64,000 nucleotides of DNA, from assembly GCA_015709715.1 (NCBI GenBank), contig CP054184.1:1659001-1723000 (forward strand), in the 5' to 3' direction. Source of the DNA: Nitrospira sp. Lineage in GTDB: Bacteria > Nitrospirota > Nitrospiria > Nitrospirales > Nitrospiraceae. Of the stretch, positions 1 through 8,067 are shown piece after piece. The position numbers and the translations under genes are program-made. The notes under the pieces are model-generated. The model was not told the DNA's origin. It did no database searches and saw only the letters and a program-made list of their open reading frames with translations. Numbering within the stretch: the first letter of the stretch is position 1; every line of letters starts with the position of its first letter.

Positions 1-671
1 CGAAGCTTGGCCTGAAAATAGCGTTCCATATCGAGGTGAAAATCAAGGTGATCCTGCGTCAGGTTGGTAAAGACCGCGACATCGAACTCCGCCCCGGTCG
101 TTCGATCCAACGCCAACGCGTGCGAGGACACCTCCATCACGGCGCTATCCAATCCCGTCGCGACCATGCGGGCAAACAGTTTCTGCAACTCCAAGGCTCC
201 CGGCGTGGTGTGCGAGGCGGGAAACGTCTCGTTGCCGATCACATACGCAACCGTGCCGATGAGGCCGACCCGCCGTCCCGCCGCTTCCAGCATGGTTTTT
301 GCGACATAGGTCGTCGTCGTTTTGCCATTGGTTCCCGTCACACCGACCATGCGCAACGTCGCCGACGGGTCTCCGTAAAACCGGCTCCCCAGCAGGCCCA
401 ACGCCGCGCGCGAATCCTTCACCACGACGGCGGGAAGCGTGCCGACTTGGACCGAACGTTGGAGCAGGACTGCGCTCGCGCCTGTTTCCCGAGCCCGGTC
501 TATGAACTCATGCCCATCGACTCGCTCACCTTTCACCGCGACAAACAGCGAACCAGGCTGCACGTTGCGGGAATCATCGGTCAGGCTCTCGATCGGCACT
601 CGTTGATCGCCCAGGCGCTCAACCACTCCAAGACGCCCTGCGATGGGACCAATGAGTTCGTCCAGCGTCAT
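1..671 (-). CDS. murE: UDP-N-acetylmuramoyl-tripeptide synthetase MurE (partial)
   Basis: Mur ligase that adds the third amino acid to UDP-MurNAc-dipeptide in the cytoplasm during peptidoglycan synthesis. Only the N-terminal 223 codons are present; the gene runs off the left edge. The reading frame shows the MurE N-terminal domain followed by the ATP-binding loop GTNGKTTTT at about residues 113-121 (Lys117) and a VMEVSSHAL stretch typical of MurE. The ATG lies one base after the ftsI stop, so the two are probably translationally coupled. The substrate-selecting motif (DAP or Lys) lies outside the window, so specificity cannot be read here. Confidence 0.95.
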   Translation of the reverse strand, partial: MTLDELIGPIAGRLGVVERLGDQRVPIESLTDDSRNVQPGSLFVAVKGERVDGHEFIDRARETGASAVLLQRSVQVGTLPAVVVKDSRAALGLLGSRFYGDPSATLRMVGVTGTNGKTTTTYVAKTMLEAAGRRVGLIGTVAYVIGNETFPASHTTPGALELQKLFARMVATGLDSAVMEVSSHALALDRTTGAEFDVAVFTNLTQDHLDFHLDMERYFQAKL

Positions 672-672
672 G

Positions 673-2391
673 TCAGGATTCGATGCCCGCCATGGCCAAC
701 TTGATGGGCTCGTCCACCGCCACGCCGAGATAATTCAGGACCTGCTCGCCCACCCGTCGAAACACGGGCGCGGCCACGACTCCTCCCCAGCCTTCGCCGC
801 GCGGCTCGTCGATCACCACAATCATGGCGAGCCGTGGATTCTCAGCCGGCACATACCCGACGAACGACCCCACGAGCAGAGTCGACGAATAGGCGCCGGT
901 CCGAGGGTCAACTTTTTGCGCGGTCCCCGTCTTACCGGCCACTCGATAACCGGGAATCGCCGCTTTGGCGCCGGTCCCTTGCGTCACGACCCCCTCCAAG
1001 AGAGTCGTCAATGTCCTGGCCGTTTCCGTCGAGATCACCCGCCGCTTGGCTTGCGGCAGAGTCTGCGCAACAAGCTGCCCTTTCGCATTGCGAATCTCGG
1101 AGACGATGTGTGGCTTCATCAAGACACCGCCGTTGGCGATGGCCGAAATCGCGGTGACCATCTGCAGAGGCGTAACACCGACTTCCTGCCCCATCGAGAT
1201 CGAAGCGACGGATCGCTTACCCCATTGCCGCGGACTGCGCAACAATCCTGATGCCTCGCCCGGCAAATCAATACCACTCTTTTCTCCAAATCCGAACTCT
1301 TTGAGATAATCGAACACCCGCCACTCACCCAGCGCCATCCCGACCTTCGCAGCGCCGATATTGCTCGACTTCTGGATCATTTGCGCAAAGGACATCCAGC
1401 CCATTTTTTCATGGTCGTGAATAACCGTATTGGCGATGGACAGGCGCCCGTTTTCGCCGTTAATCATGCTGTCCGGCGCCATCACCTTTTCTTCAAGCGC
1501 CGCAGCGGCAATTACGGTTTTCATGGTGGAGCCCGGTTCGTACGTATCTGTCAACGCCCGATTGCGCCAGCGGTCCGGAACCAGTGCGCCGACCGCGTTC
1601 GGATCGAACCGGGGACTGACCGCCATGGCCAACACCTCGCCGGTCTTCGGATCCATCACGATGATAGTCCCTGACTTGGCGTTGGATCGGCTCACCGACT
1701 CATCCAGTTCTTTCTCCGCGATATATTGGATGACTTCGTCCACGGTGAGGGTCAGGCTGTGCCCCGCCGCCGCTCCCTCCTCGTTCAATCCTTTCGGAAA
1801 CACGGCGCGCCCCAACGCATCCCGTTGCAGCACGACCGACCGCTTTTCGCCCCGCAGGTATTGCTCGTACCGCAGTTCGACCCCTTCCAACCCACGGTCA
1901 TCCATCCCGGCAAACCCCAACACATGGGACAGCAAAGGCCCCTTGGGATAGAAGCGTCGTCCTTCCATGACAACCCCGACCCCGTCGAGCGAAAGCCGCT
2001 CAAGACGCCGCCCCTGCTCCGGCTCCAACTTTCTCGCCAGCCAGACGAAATGCTTTTCCTGTTTCAGCTTCTTCTCGATCTCGGTCGTTTTCACATGCAG
2101 AATCGGCGACAGGTCCCGTGCGGTCTGCCCAGGATTGCCGAGCGAAGTCGGCACGCCGAACACGGACGGCACATCCATATTCATCGCCAACACCTTGCTG
2201 TTGCGATCGTAAATCGTGCCGCGCGCCCCCTCCAAGACAATATTTTTTTGATGCTGCCGGTCGGCCTTCATCCCCAGCTCGGTAGCCTGCAAGACTTGAA
2301 GATGGACCAGACGCACGATGACCAACACGAATCCCGCGACGAACCCACAGCCCACCACGATGTGGCGCAGTCGACGGGGAGAGACAGCCAC
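673..2391 (-). CDS. ftsI: Peptidoglycan D,D-transpeptidase FtsI (PBP3 / class B PBP)
   Basis: Septal cross-linking enzyme of cell division. The 572 residues begin with one membrane anchor (about residues 10-30), followed by the PBP dimerisation domain and the transpeptidase domain. All three active-site motifs are present: STMK (Ser288, Lys291), SSN (Ser342, Asn344) and KTG (487-489). The start codon is GTG and overlaps the ftsL stop by one base (TAGTG). It sits in the order rsmH-ftsL-ftsI-murE of a standard division and cell-wall cluster. There is no PASTA domain and no sign of damage. Confidence 0.96.
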   Translation of the reverse strand: MAVSPRRLRHIVVGCGFVAGFVLVIVRLVHLQVLQATELGMKADRQHQKNIVLEGARGTIYDRNSKVLAMNMDVPSVFGVPTSLGNPGQTARDLSPILHVKTTEIEKKLKQEKHFVWLARKLEPEQGRRLERLSLDGVGVVMEGRRFYPKGPLLSHVLGFAGMDDRGLEGVELRYEQYLRGEKRSVVLQRDALGRAVFPKGLNEEGAAAGHSLTLTVDEVIQYIAEKELDESVSRSNAKSGTIIVMDPKTGEVLAMAVSPRFDPNAVGALVPDRWRNRALTDTYEPGSTMKTVIAAAALEEKVMAPDSMINGENGRLSIANTVIHDHEKMGWMSFAQMIQKSSNIGAAKVGMALGEWRVFDYLKEFGFGEKSGIDLPGEASGLLRSPRQWGKRSVASISMGQEVGVTPLQMVTAISAIANGGVLMKPHIVSEIRNAKGQLVAQTLPQAKRRVISTETARTLTTLLEGVVTQGTGAKAAIPGYRVAGKTGTAQKVDPRTGAYSSTLLVGSFVGYVPAENPRLAMIVVIDEPRGEGWGGVVAAPVFRRVGEQVLNYLGVAVDEPIKLAMAGIES

Positions 2392-2723
2392 TACCGCCCC
2401 CTCCGAGCCACAAGGTTCTGCGCTACTCGTATCTCCCCCTCTGCGACCATCGGCGCGGCCGGCGCCTCCGGCTCAACATTCACGACCACCACCTGCCCCT
2501 TCTCCGGCTGCACCATTCCCAGCTTGTCGCTGGCCACCCGTGCGAGCCGCTCGGGCGCCGTGTAGGTCGAGAGCTTGACGCGCAGTTCGTCGCGCTCCCG
2601 CTCCAGCAGAACTTTTTGCGCCTTCAATCGCTCGATGTGATACCCGATGCGAACGATGTCTACACGTTCCCAGACAAACAGCAGTATCAACGAGGTGACC
2701 GCCGCAAATGCTACCGCCTTCAT
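2391..2723 (-). CDS. ftsL: Cell division protein FtsL
   Basis: Small bitopic divisome protein of 110 residues. A short cytoplasmic end is followed by a membrane segment at about residues 3-18 and a charged heptad-like coiled coil (about 28-60), ending in a Pro/Ala-rich tail. FtsL is poorly conserved in sequence; the call rests on size, topology and position between rsmH and ftsI. The start overlaps the rsmH stop by four bases (ATGA), and the stop overlaps the ftsI start. Its known role is to form a complex with FtsB and FtsQ that recruits and activates FtsW/FtsI. Confidence 0.88.
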   Translation of the reverse strand: MKAVAFAAVTSLILLFVWERVDIVRIGYHIERLKAQKVLLERERDELRVKLSTYTAPERLARVASDKLGMVQPEKGQVVVVNVEPEAPAAPMVAEGEIRVAQNLVARRGR

Positions 2724-3661
2724 CGAACCCCCTCCTTGGCAAGCCGCTCTCCGACGCGCAATTTGGCGCTGCGAGAGCGCGGGTTACGGCACCTCTCCTG
2801 TTCGGACGCCACAATGGGTTTTTTGGAGACGATCCTGAAGCAGCCCTCCGGCGAAGCCGCCAGAGATCGAAACGTATGCTTCACAATTCTGTCTTCCAGC
2901 GAATGGAACGACACCACGCAGACCCTTCCGCCGGGCATAAGAATGTCGACCGCATCGCGAAGCGCCGGTTCGAGCACATCCAACTCTCCATTGACCGCAA
3001 TTCGGAGCGCTTGAAAGGTGCGGGTTGCACAGTGAATTCGACCGTGGCGATAGGAAACCGGCACAGCTCGTTCGACCACGGAGGCCAAGGCTCGCGTTGT
3101 TCTGATATCGCCCTCGACTCTCGCCTGTACGATGGCCCGCGCAATTCTCCGCGCATACCGCTCCTCTCCAAGCTGATAGATCAGATCCGCCAAGGCCGCT
3201 TCCGAGAGCTCGCGCACGAGATCCGCTGCAGTTCGCCCTTGCCCCTGATCCATGCGCATGTCCAAAGGCCCGTCCTCGCGAAAACTAAATCCACGCTCGG
3301 CTCGATCGATCTGCGGAGACGAGACGCCTAAATCGAACACTATTCCGTGAACCTCATGCACGCCGCTTTCGGCCACACACCGCTTGAGATCGGAGAAGTT
3401 CCCGTGCCACAAACGAACACGAGGCAAAAAATCCCGGAGACGAATTCGTGCACTGGCCAACGCTGCCTCATCCCGATCGATCCCCACGAGAATTCCATCC
3501 GGCACAGTACGCTCAAGAAGGCGCATTGCTAGTCCTGCATAACCAATGGTGCAATCGACAAAGACGCCGTTCGGCCTGCACCCAAGCGCGGCGATAATCT
3601 CGTCCACCAAGACTGGAACGTGCAGGTCACTAGTCGAATAATTAAATCCACTTTCATCCAC
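2720..3661 (-). CDS. rsmH: 16S rRNA (cytosine1402-N4)-methyltransferase RsmH
   Basis: AdoMet-dependent methyltransferase modifying C1402 of 16S rRNA. It contains HVPVLVDEII near the start, a glycine motif DCTIGYAG, the segment VFDLGVSSPQ with RGFSF, and the C-terminal VVSFHSLEDR typical of MraW/RsmH. A longer frame opens at 3691, but that codon lies inside a strong promoter. I chose the GTG at 3661, which has AAGGTGG a few bases upstream and gives 313 residues. It is the first gene of the division cluster. No mraZ precedes it, unlike many bacteria. The glycine-rich loop (YAG) departs from the usual GGGGHS form. Confidence 0.93.
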   Translation of the reverse strand: MDESGFNYSTSDLHVPVLVDEIIAALGCRPNGVFVDCTIGYAGLAMRLLERTVPDGILVGIDRDEAALASARIRLRDFLPRVRLWHGNFSDLKRCVAESGVHEVHGIVFDLGVSSPQIDRAERGFSFREDGPLDMRMDQGQGRTAADLVRELSEAALADLIYQLGEERYARRIARAIVQARVEGDIRTTRALASVVERAVPVSYRHGRIHCATRTFQALRIAVNGELDVLEPALRDAVDILMPGGRVCVVSFHSLEDRIVKHTFRSLAASPEGCFRIVSKKPIVASEQERCRNPRSRSAKLRVGERLAKEGVR

Positions 3662-3682
3662 TTTTACCCACCTTGAGGCTGG

Positions 3683-3710
3683 AGTATACACTCAACGGAA
3701 TGACTGTCAA
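3683..3710 (-). promoter_or_regulatory. Sigma70-type promoter of the rsmH-ftsL-ftsI-murE operon
   Basis: On the minus strand, TTGACA (3710-3705), a 16-base spacer and TATACT (3688-3683). The predicted transcript starts near 3676, between this promoter and the GTG at 3661, which supports the shorter RsmH start. Confidence 0.75.
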
Positions 3711-3950
3711 CAGAATTAACCCCTATTTATCAAGAATTTTGCAGCAAATGAATTCAGAATGAAATGGAATCATATTGTTGCAAAGAATTTATATCCACAG
3801 CTGTTGATTACCCTGTGGGAAACTATCCCACTAAACCCATAAGTCCAGGCCACCACAGGCGACCAAGAGAGTCCTCGCTGCTCCGGGGCATTGAGGAGCA
3901 ACTGGTTTATATGGAGGGGATAACCGGTGCAAAACCTGGCGAGAGGAGCG
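3711..3950. other. Intergenic region between asnS end and rsmH promoter
   Basis: 240 bases with no convincing gene. It is more AT-rich than its surroundings. It contains a 6-bp inverted repeat with a 5-base spacer (GTGGGA at 3815-3820, TCCCAC at 3826-3831) and a TATCCACA stretch at 3792-3799 that resembles part of a DnaA box. Neither can be assigned a function. Confidence 0.5.
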
Positions 3951-5243
3951 TCACGGATAGAGCCGATAGAGCATTCGAGGAAAGGGAATTGTTTCTCTGA
4001 CATGCTCAAGCCCGCAAATCCATGCCACCGCGCGCTCGATCCCCATACCGAAGCCTGCATGCGGCACGGAGCCGAATCGTCGAAGATCGAGGTACCATTG
4101 AAACGCCTCAACGGGCAGGTGGTGTTCCTGTATTCTCGCCAGCAATTTGTCGTATAAATGGATGCGCTGTCCCCCACCGACAATTTCCCCATACCCTTCG
4201 GGGGCCAGCACATCCATACAGAGAGCAAGGTCCGGCCGATCCGGATCCGCTTCCATATAGAACGCCTTGAGGGAGATGGGATATCGATGCACAATCACGG
4301 GACGATCGAATTCATTGGAAAGCAACGTCTCTTCATCACCGCCAAAGTCATCGCCGAGAACGGTTGGATTCCCCCGTTGGTGAAGGAGGTCCACCGCATC
4401 TTCATAGGTGATTCGCGGAAATGGCGTCGTGACACGCTCTAACTTTGCCACATCACGCCCCAGAATCTGCAGTTCAGCCTGACGCGATTTCAGCACAGCC
4501 GCCACAATTTCAGCCAAGAACTGCTCGGCGAGATCCATCGCATCTGACAGCCGTGCAAACGCCACTTCAGGCTCCACCATCCAAAACTCCATCAAATGGC
4601 GCCGCGTCTTCGACTTTTCGGCACGGAACGTCGGCCCAAAGCAATACACCTTCCCAAACGCCGCGGCTGTCGCCTCACTGTACAGTTGTCCGCTCTGCGT
4701 CAAATAGGCGGTTTCATCGAAATATTGCGTCTGGAACAGCGTCGTCGTCCCCTCGCACGCATTGGGAGTAAAAATCGGCGCATCAACCAACGTAAACCCG
4801 CGCGTGTCGAAAAAATTCCGGCAGGCACGAATGATCTCATGGCGAATGCGAAGCACCGCATGCTGCCGGCTCGAGCGAAGCCACAGATGCCGATGCTCCA
4901 TCAGAAATCCCGTGCCATGCTCTTTCGGCTGGATGGGGAATGGCTCGGCCACTTGTAGGACATCCAACCGCGAGACATCAAGCTCATATCCGCCAGGAGC
5001 CCTGACGTCCTGACGAAGGGCTCCCGTCACGACGAGACTCGACTCCTGCGTCAATTCGGCCGAACGCGCAAACTGCTCCTCCCCAACCGTCGCTTTGCTC
5101 ACCACAGCCTGAAGATCACCGGTGCCGTCACGCAGAATGAGAAAGTGCAGCTTGCCCTTATCGCGCCGACTGCGAAGCCACCCGCGAATCGTCACCTCTT
5201 GCCCGACGTGTGCCGAGGCTTCATCGATATAGATCACAGGCAT
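3951..5243 (-). CDS. asnS: Asparaginyl-tRNA synthetase
   Basis: Class IIb aminoacyl-tRNA synthetase that charges tRNA-Asn. An N-terminal OB-fold anticodon-binding domain (about residues 1-110) precedes the class II catalytic core. That core has motif 2 ([15 protein letters not shown]), motif 3 ([12 protein letters not shown]) and the C-terminal IPFPR. The AsnRS/AspRS families are close; the length of 430 residues and the lack of the bacterial AspRS insertion favour AsnRS. The frame is open to 5276, but the ATG at 5243 is preceded by GTGAGGCGACTC, a good ribosome binding site, so I start there. It is the last gene before the division cluster promoter. Confidence 0.9.
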   Translation of the reverse strand: MPVIYIDEASAHVGQEVTIRGWLRSRRDKGKLHFLILRDGTGDLQAVVSKATVGEEQFARSAELTQESSLVVTGALRQDVRAPGGYELDVSRLDVLQVAEPFPIQPKEHGTGFLMEHRHLWLRSSRQHAVLRIRHEIIRACRNFFDTRGFTLVDAPIFTPNACEGTTTLFQTQYFDETAYLTQSGQLYSEATAAAFGKVYCFGPTFRAEKSKTRRHLMEFWMVEPEVAFARLSDAMDLAEQFLAEIVAAVLKSRQAELQILGRDVAKLERVTTPFPRITYEDAVDLLHQRGNPTVLGDDFGGDEETLLSNEFDRPVIVHRYPISLKAFYMEADPDRPDLALCMDVLAPEGYGEIVGGGQRIHLYDKLLARIQEHHLPVEAFQWYLDLRRFGSVPHAGFGMGIERAVAWICGLEHVRETIPFPRMLYRLYP

Positions 5244-5343
5244 GAGTCGCCTCACATGTGGAATACGCTGGTCCATCCAGCCAGGATCGGCAGCCTAGCG
5301 AACCACGGTAGGCATTTCAAGCAGGCCCAAATCGTCCGTTTCG

Positions 5344-5372
5344 TTGACACCCCGTATCCCCGAGCGCATCAT
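5344..5372 (+). promoter_or_regulatory. Candidate promoter of the exported repeat protein
   Basis: TTGACA (5344-5349), 17-base spacer, CATCAT (5367-5372; 4 of 6 matches to the -10 consensus). It would start transcription at or next to the ATG at 5380, implying a leaderless or very short leader. No Shine-Dalgarno is seen before that ATG. Confidence 0.45.
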
Positions 5373-5379
5373 CACTCGC

Positions 5380-6471
5380 ATGATGCACGTCAAATCACTC
5401 TTGCCCACCACAGCATGTGCCATGGCAGCGATGGCCTTCCTGGCGCTGGTCGCGTCGGCCGTCGAAGCAGGTGAATTCCGATCCGACAATCCGCTCAACA
5501 AGCCGGGAAAAATCTATTGGTGCCCGAACCGGACGGCCGACAAACAGATCTCCGCCACGCCTGACCCAGGCTGCACACCCTTGTATGATCCCGATCGCGA
5601 CAGCCCCAAAACCGGGTCAAGCGATACGGCCGATCCGGGTGACACGACTGCCAAAGAACCACTGAAGATTGTCGATATTCAAAATGAAGCTGCCCGGTTC
5701 ACTCGGGAATATCGAGAGTTCCTGGATTGTTGTGCCGGCGAGTTGGATTCCCTCGAACGGGCCGATGAGTTGCTGGAACAGTCCAATCACATCCTCATGT
5801 CGGTGCAACAAAAGGGCATCTACAACAGCGCCGGGTTCGGCATCGGAAGCGGAGCGAGCGGCTTGGGCGGGGGGCCAGGACAGTCACCGAAACTCGGCAC
5901 CTTCGCTCGACAGTGGACTCTCAACGAAATCGTCGGCACGGTCGCCATCGCGCGAGATGACCTCACGAAAATCAAAACCAGGCTCACGGAACTCGTTCAA
6001 CGCTCAGAGCAGCTCGAGAGACTCGATTACGAACAACGTGCAAGGGAAGCACGGCGGATCGAAGAGGACCGTGACGCCATCGCCCGAGAAATTCGGCCGA
6101 AGCGGCCTCCCTCATCGGCCCCCACGGGCATGGAAATTCAGGACACCACGATCCCGACCAGGATCGGCGGAGACATCGAGAACACGAACCTCAATCGCTC
6201 GCTCAACCCAAGCTTCGGCGCGGACATCGGCACGACCGTCTCACCCTATAGCACGGTGCATGAATCCCTTCGTCCGCGCCGGGGCGAAGACCTCAAGGAA
6301 AGCACCCTGAGCGACCGCGTCGGACCTCACACGCAGGACACCACCTTGCCCAATGCCTTCGGCTTTGAGATCAACGGTCCCGAGGACGGAGAGCGCGCGT
6401 CATCTCTGCCGATGCGCGGCGTCGGTCCGGCGATCGGAGACTCCTCCCTCAATAACCAACCACGCCGATAG
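5380..6471 (+). CDS. Exported protein with degenerate C-terminal 13-residue repeats
   Basis: Unrecognised 363-residue protein. The ATG at 5380 gives a signal peptide (hydrophobic core about residues 8-27, ending AVEAG). The mature N terminus has a short Cys-containing segment (IYWCPN, then PGCTPLYDP). The middle (about residues 100-230) is helical and charged. The last 120 residues hold about six degenerate units of the form G-x-x-I-x-D-T-T-L-P-x-x-F, for example GMEIQDTTIPTRI and GPHTQDTTLPNAF. No enzyme motif is visible. It is probably periplasmic or surface-associated. It is convergent with the lipoprotein gene downstream, only 17 bases away. Confidence 0.75.
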   Translation: MMHVKSLLPTTACAMAAMAFLALVASAVEAGEFRSDNPLNKPGKIYWCPNRTADKQISATPDPGCTPLYDPDRDSPKTGSSDTADPGDTTAKEPLKIVDIQNEAARFTREYREFLDCCAGELDSLERADELLEQSNHILMSVQQKGIYNSAGFGIGSGASGLGGGPGQSPKLGTFARQWTLNEIVGTVAIARDDLTKIKTRLTELVQRSEQLERLDYEQRAREARRIEEDRDAIAREIRPKRPPSSAPTGMEIQDTTIPTRIGGDIENTNLNRSLNPSFGADIGTTVSPYSTVHESLRPRRGEDLKESTLSDRVGPHTQDTTLPNAFGFEINGPEDGERASSLPMRGVGPAIGDSSLNNQPRR

Positions 6472-6488
6472 TCTGCGTCTACGTTCTA

Positions 6489-7517
6489 TCACTCTTTCGG
6501 AAAGACCGATGGCATCGGATCCCATCGCATTCCACCGTTCGTACTGCGATAGAGGCCGCTGCCGTTCGTGCCCGCATACCAGATCGTGGGATCGATCGCG
6601 CTCTGCACCAGGGATCGCACATTGGTCGTCGCCAGTCCCTCATTGAGCGCGACCCAGGAGCCTCCTCCGTCTTCAGTACGGTGAATACCGTCCCGTCCTG
6701 CCACATACACGACCCCGGACTTCGCACGATCCAGCACCATCGCCACGATCATCTGATCGGGCAACGCCTCACCGATACGCACCCAGGAGGCTCCGCCGTT
6801 CGTCGTTTTGTACAACCCCGCCAGTGTAGCGGCATACACCGTCTCGGGAGAAAAGGGATCGACCTGCACGGAGGTCACCCCCAACGCCCTCGACGTCTTG
6901 ACCATCTCCGGCGGCACCAAGCCCTGATTCACCTGCATCCAATGCGCGGCTTGATCGACCGTCTTGTAGACACCGCCGCTCGTCCCGGCGTAGAGGACGG
7001 ACGAACGCGTGGGGTCCATCGCAAGGGTGACCACCATCAGCACTTCTTTCATCCCCTCCATGCGTTTGGACCACGTCTCACCGCCGTTCTTGGATTCGAA
7101 AACACCCATGGTCGTGGCCAGGAAGAGATGCGTGTCGTCCGCCGGGTCGAACACGAACTGATTGACGACGGACGAGATGGTGGCATCGTCCAATCCCGCA
7201 CGCAGCGATGTCCACCGCTGGCCGCCGTCATAACTCTTGTAGATCGCATCCCCCTTGGTCCCGGCGAACACCGTCGCGGGATAGGTCGGATCGACCGCCA
7301 TGGAAATGACGCGGGAATGGCTCATCCCCTTCGACAGGTTGGCCCAGGTTTTTCCACCGTCGCGCGTTTTGTAGATGTAGTCGTTCGTCGCGACGTAGAT
7401 GATGTCGGGATTCTTCGGATGCAGCTGAATGACGACGATCGGATCACTCCCCCCGCAACCGGCGAGAGCAAAGACGCACAGCAGGACGGCGCTGAATAAG
7501 TGGACCACACGCCGCAT
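6489..7517 (-). CDS. Lipoprotein with BNR/Asp-box beta-propeller repeats
   Basis: Predicted outer-envelope lipoprotein of 342 residues. The ATG at 7517 is followed by a lipoprotein signal with lipobox LAGC. The mature part is built of repeated YKTRDGG-x-W, YKSYDGG-x-W, YKTTNGG-x-W and HRTEDGG-x-W Asp-box units, spaced about 45-50 residues, as in sialidase-like and Ycf48/photosystem-assembly-like propellers. No catalytic residues of sialidases are evident, so a binding or scaffold role is more likely than hydrolysis. It starts four bases after the yajQ stop and is probably co-transcribed with it. Confidence 0.8.
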   Translation of the reverse strand: MRRVVHLFSAVLLCVFALAGCGGSDPIVVIQLHPKNPDIIYVATNDYIYKTRDGGKTWANLSKGMSHSRVISMAVDPTYPATVFAGTKGDAIYKSYDGGQRWTSLRAGLDDATISSVVNQFVFDPADDTHLFLATTMGVFESKNGGETWSKRMEGMKEVLMVVTLAMDPTRSSVLYAGTSGGVYKTVDQAAHWMQVNQGLVPPEMVKTSRALGVTSVQVDPFSPETVYAATLAGLYKTTNGGASWVRIGEALPDQMIVAMVLDRAKSGVVYVAGRDGIHRTEDGGGSWVALNEGLATTNVRSLVQSAIDPTIWYAGTNGSGLYRSTNGGMRWDPMPSVFPKE

Positions 7518-7521
7518 GAAC

Positions 7522-8019
7522 CTAACGGTAGTTGGTGAACTGCAGATCAATCCCGAAATCTTTCCCCTTCAGCAACGCAATGGCGGCTTGGAGTTCATCC
7601 CGGCTCTTGCCGGTGACGCGAACCTGTTCACCTTGAATTTGTGCTTGCACCTTGAGCTTCGACTCTTTGATCGCCTTCGTAATTTCTTTGGCCTTCTCCG
7701 ATGGAATTCCGCTCTGGATCTTGATGACCTGCCGCACCGTCGCACCCAGCGCCTCTTCGACCTTGCCGTAGTTGAAGGCTTTGAGCGATACGCCTCGCTT
7801 GACGCATTTGCTCTTGATGATCTCGATCACCGCGTTGAGCTTGTACTCGTCGTCGGAGCCCACGACGAGCTCCTTTTCTTTCTCCTTCAGCGTCAGTTCC
7901 GTCTTCGAATCCTTGAAGTCGAATCGCTGCTTGATTTCCTTGGTCGCCTGATCGACCACATTCTTCATTTCCTGCATGTTCACTTCCGATACCACGTCAA
8001 ACGACGATTGATCAGCCAT
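7522..8019 (-). CDS. yajQ: YajQ family cyclic di-GMP-binding protein
   Basis: 165-residue member of the YajQ (UPF0234) family. It starts with [17 protein letters not shown] and ends with [14 protein letters not shown], both hallmarks of the family. Some members bind cyclic di-GMP and act with transcription factors; others bind nucleotides or tRNA. It has a strong ribosome binding site (AGGAGG, five bases before the ATG). The downstream propeller lipoprotein follows after four bases. The presence of a cyclic di-GMP phosphodiesterase-type gene elsewhere in the window (44621-45694) makes a second-messenger role plausible but not shown. Confidence 0.93.
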   Translation of the reverse strand: MADQSSFDVVSEVNMQEMKNVVDQATKEIKQRFDFKDSKTELTLKEKEKELVVGSDDEYKLNAVIEIIKSKCVKRGVSLKAFNYGKVEEALGATVRQVIKIQSGIPSEKAKEITKAIKESKLKVQAQIQGEQVRVTGKSRDELQAAIALLKGKDFGIDLQFTNYR

Positions 8020-8067
8020 CGGCGCCTCCTCACATGACTCGCATCGTGCTCATCGGTTTCCTGTCGC

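Noticed and set aside
3815-3848. Possible MraZ-box repeats upstream of rsmH
   Set aside because: Only two TGGG units occur on the minus strand with 9-base period, far from the promoter, and no mraZ is present.
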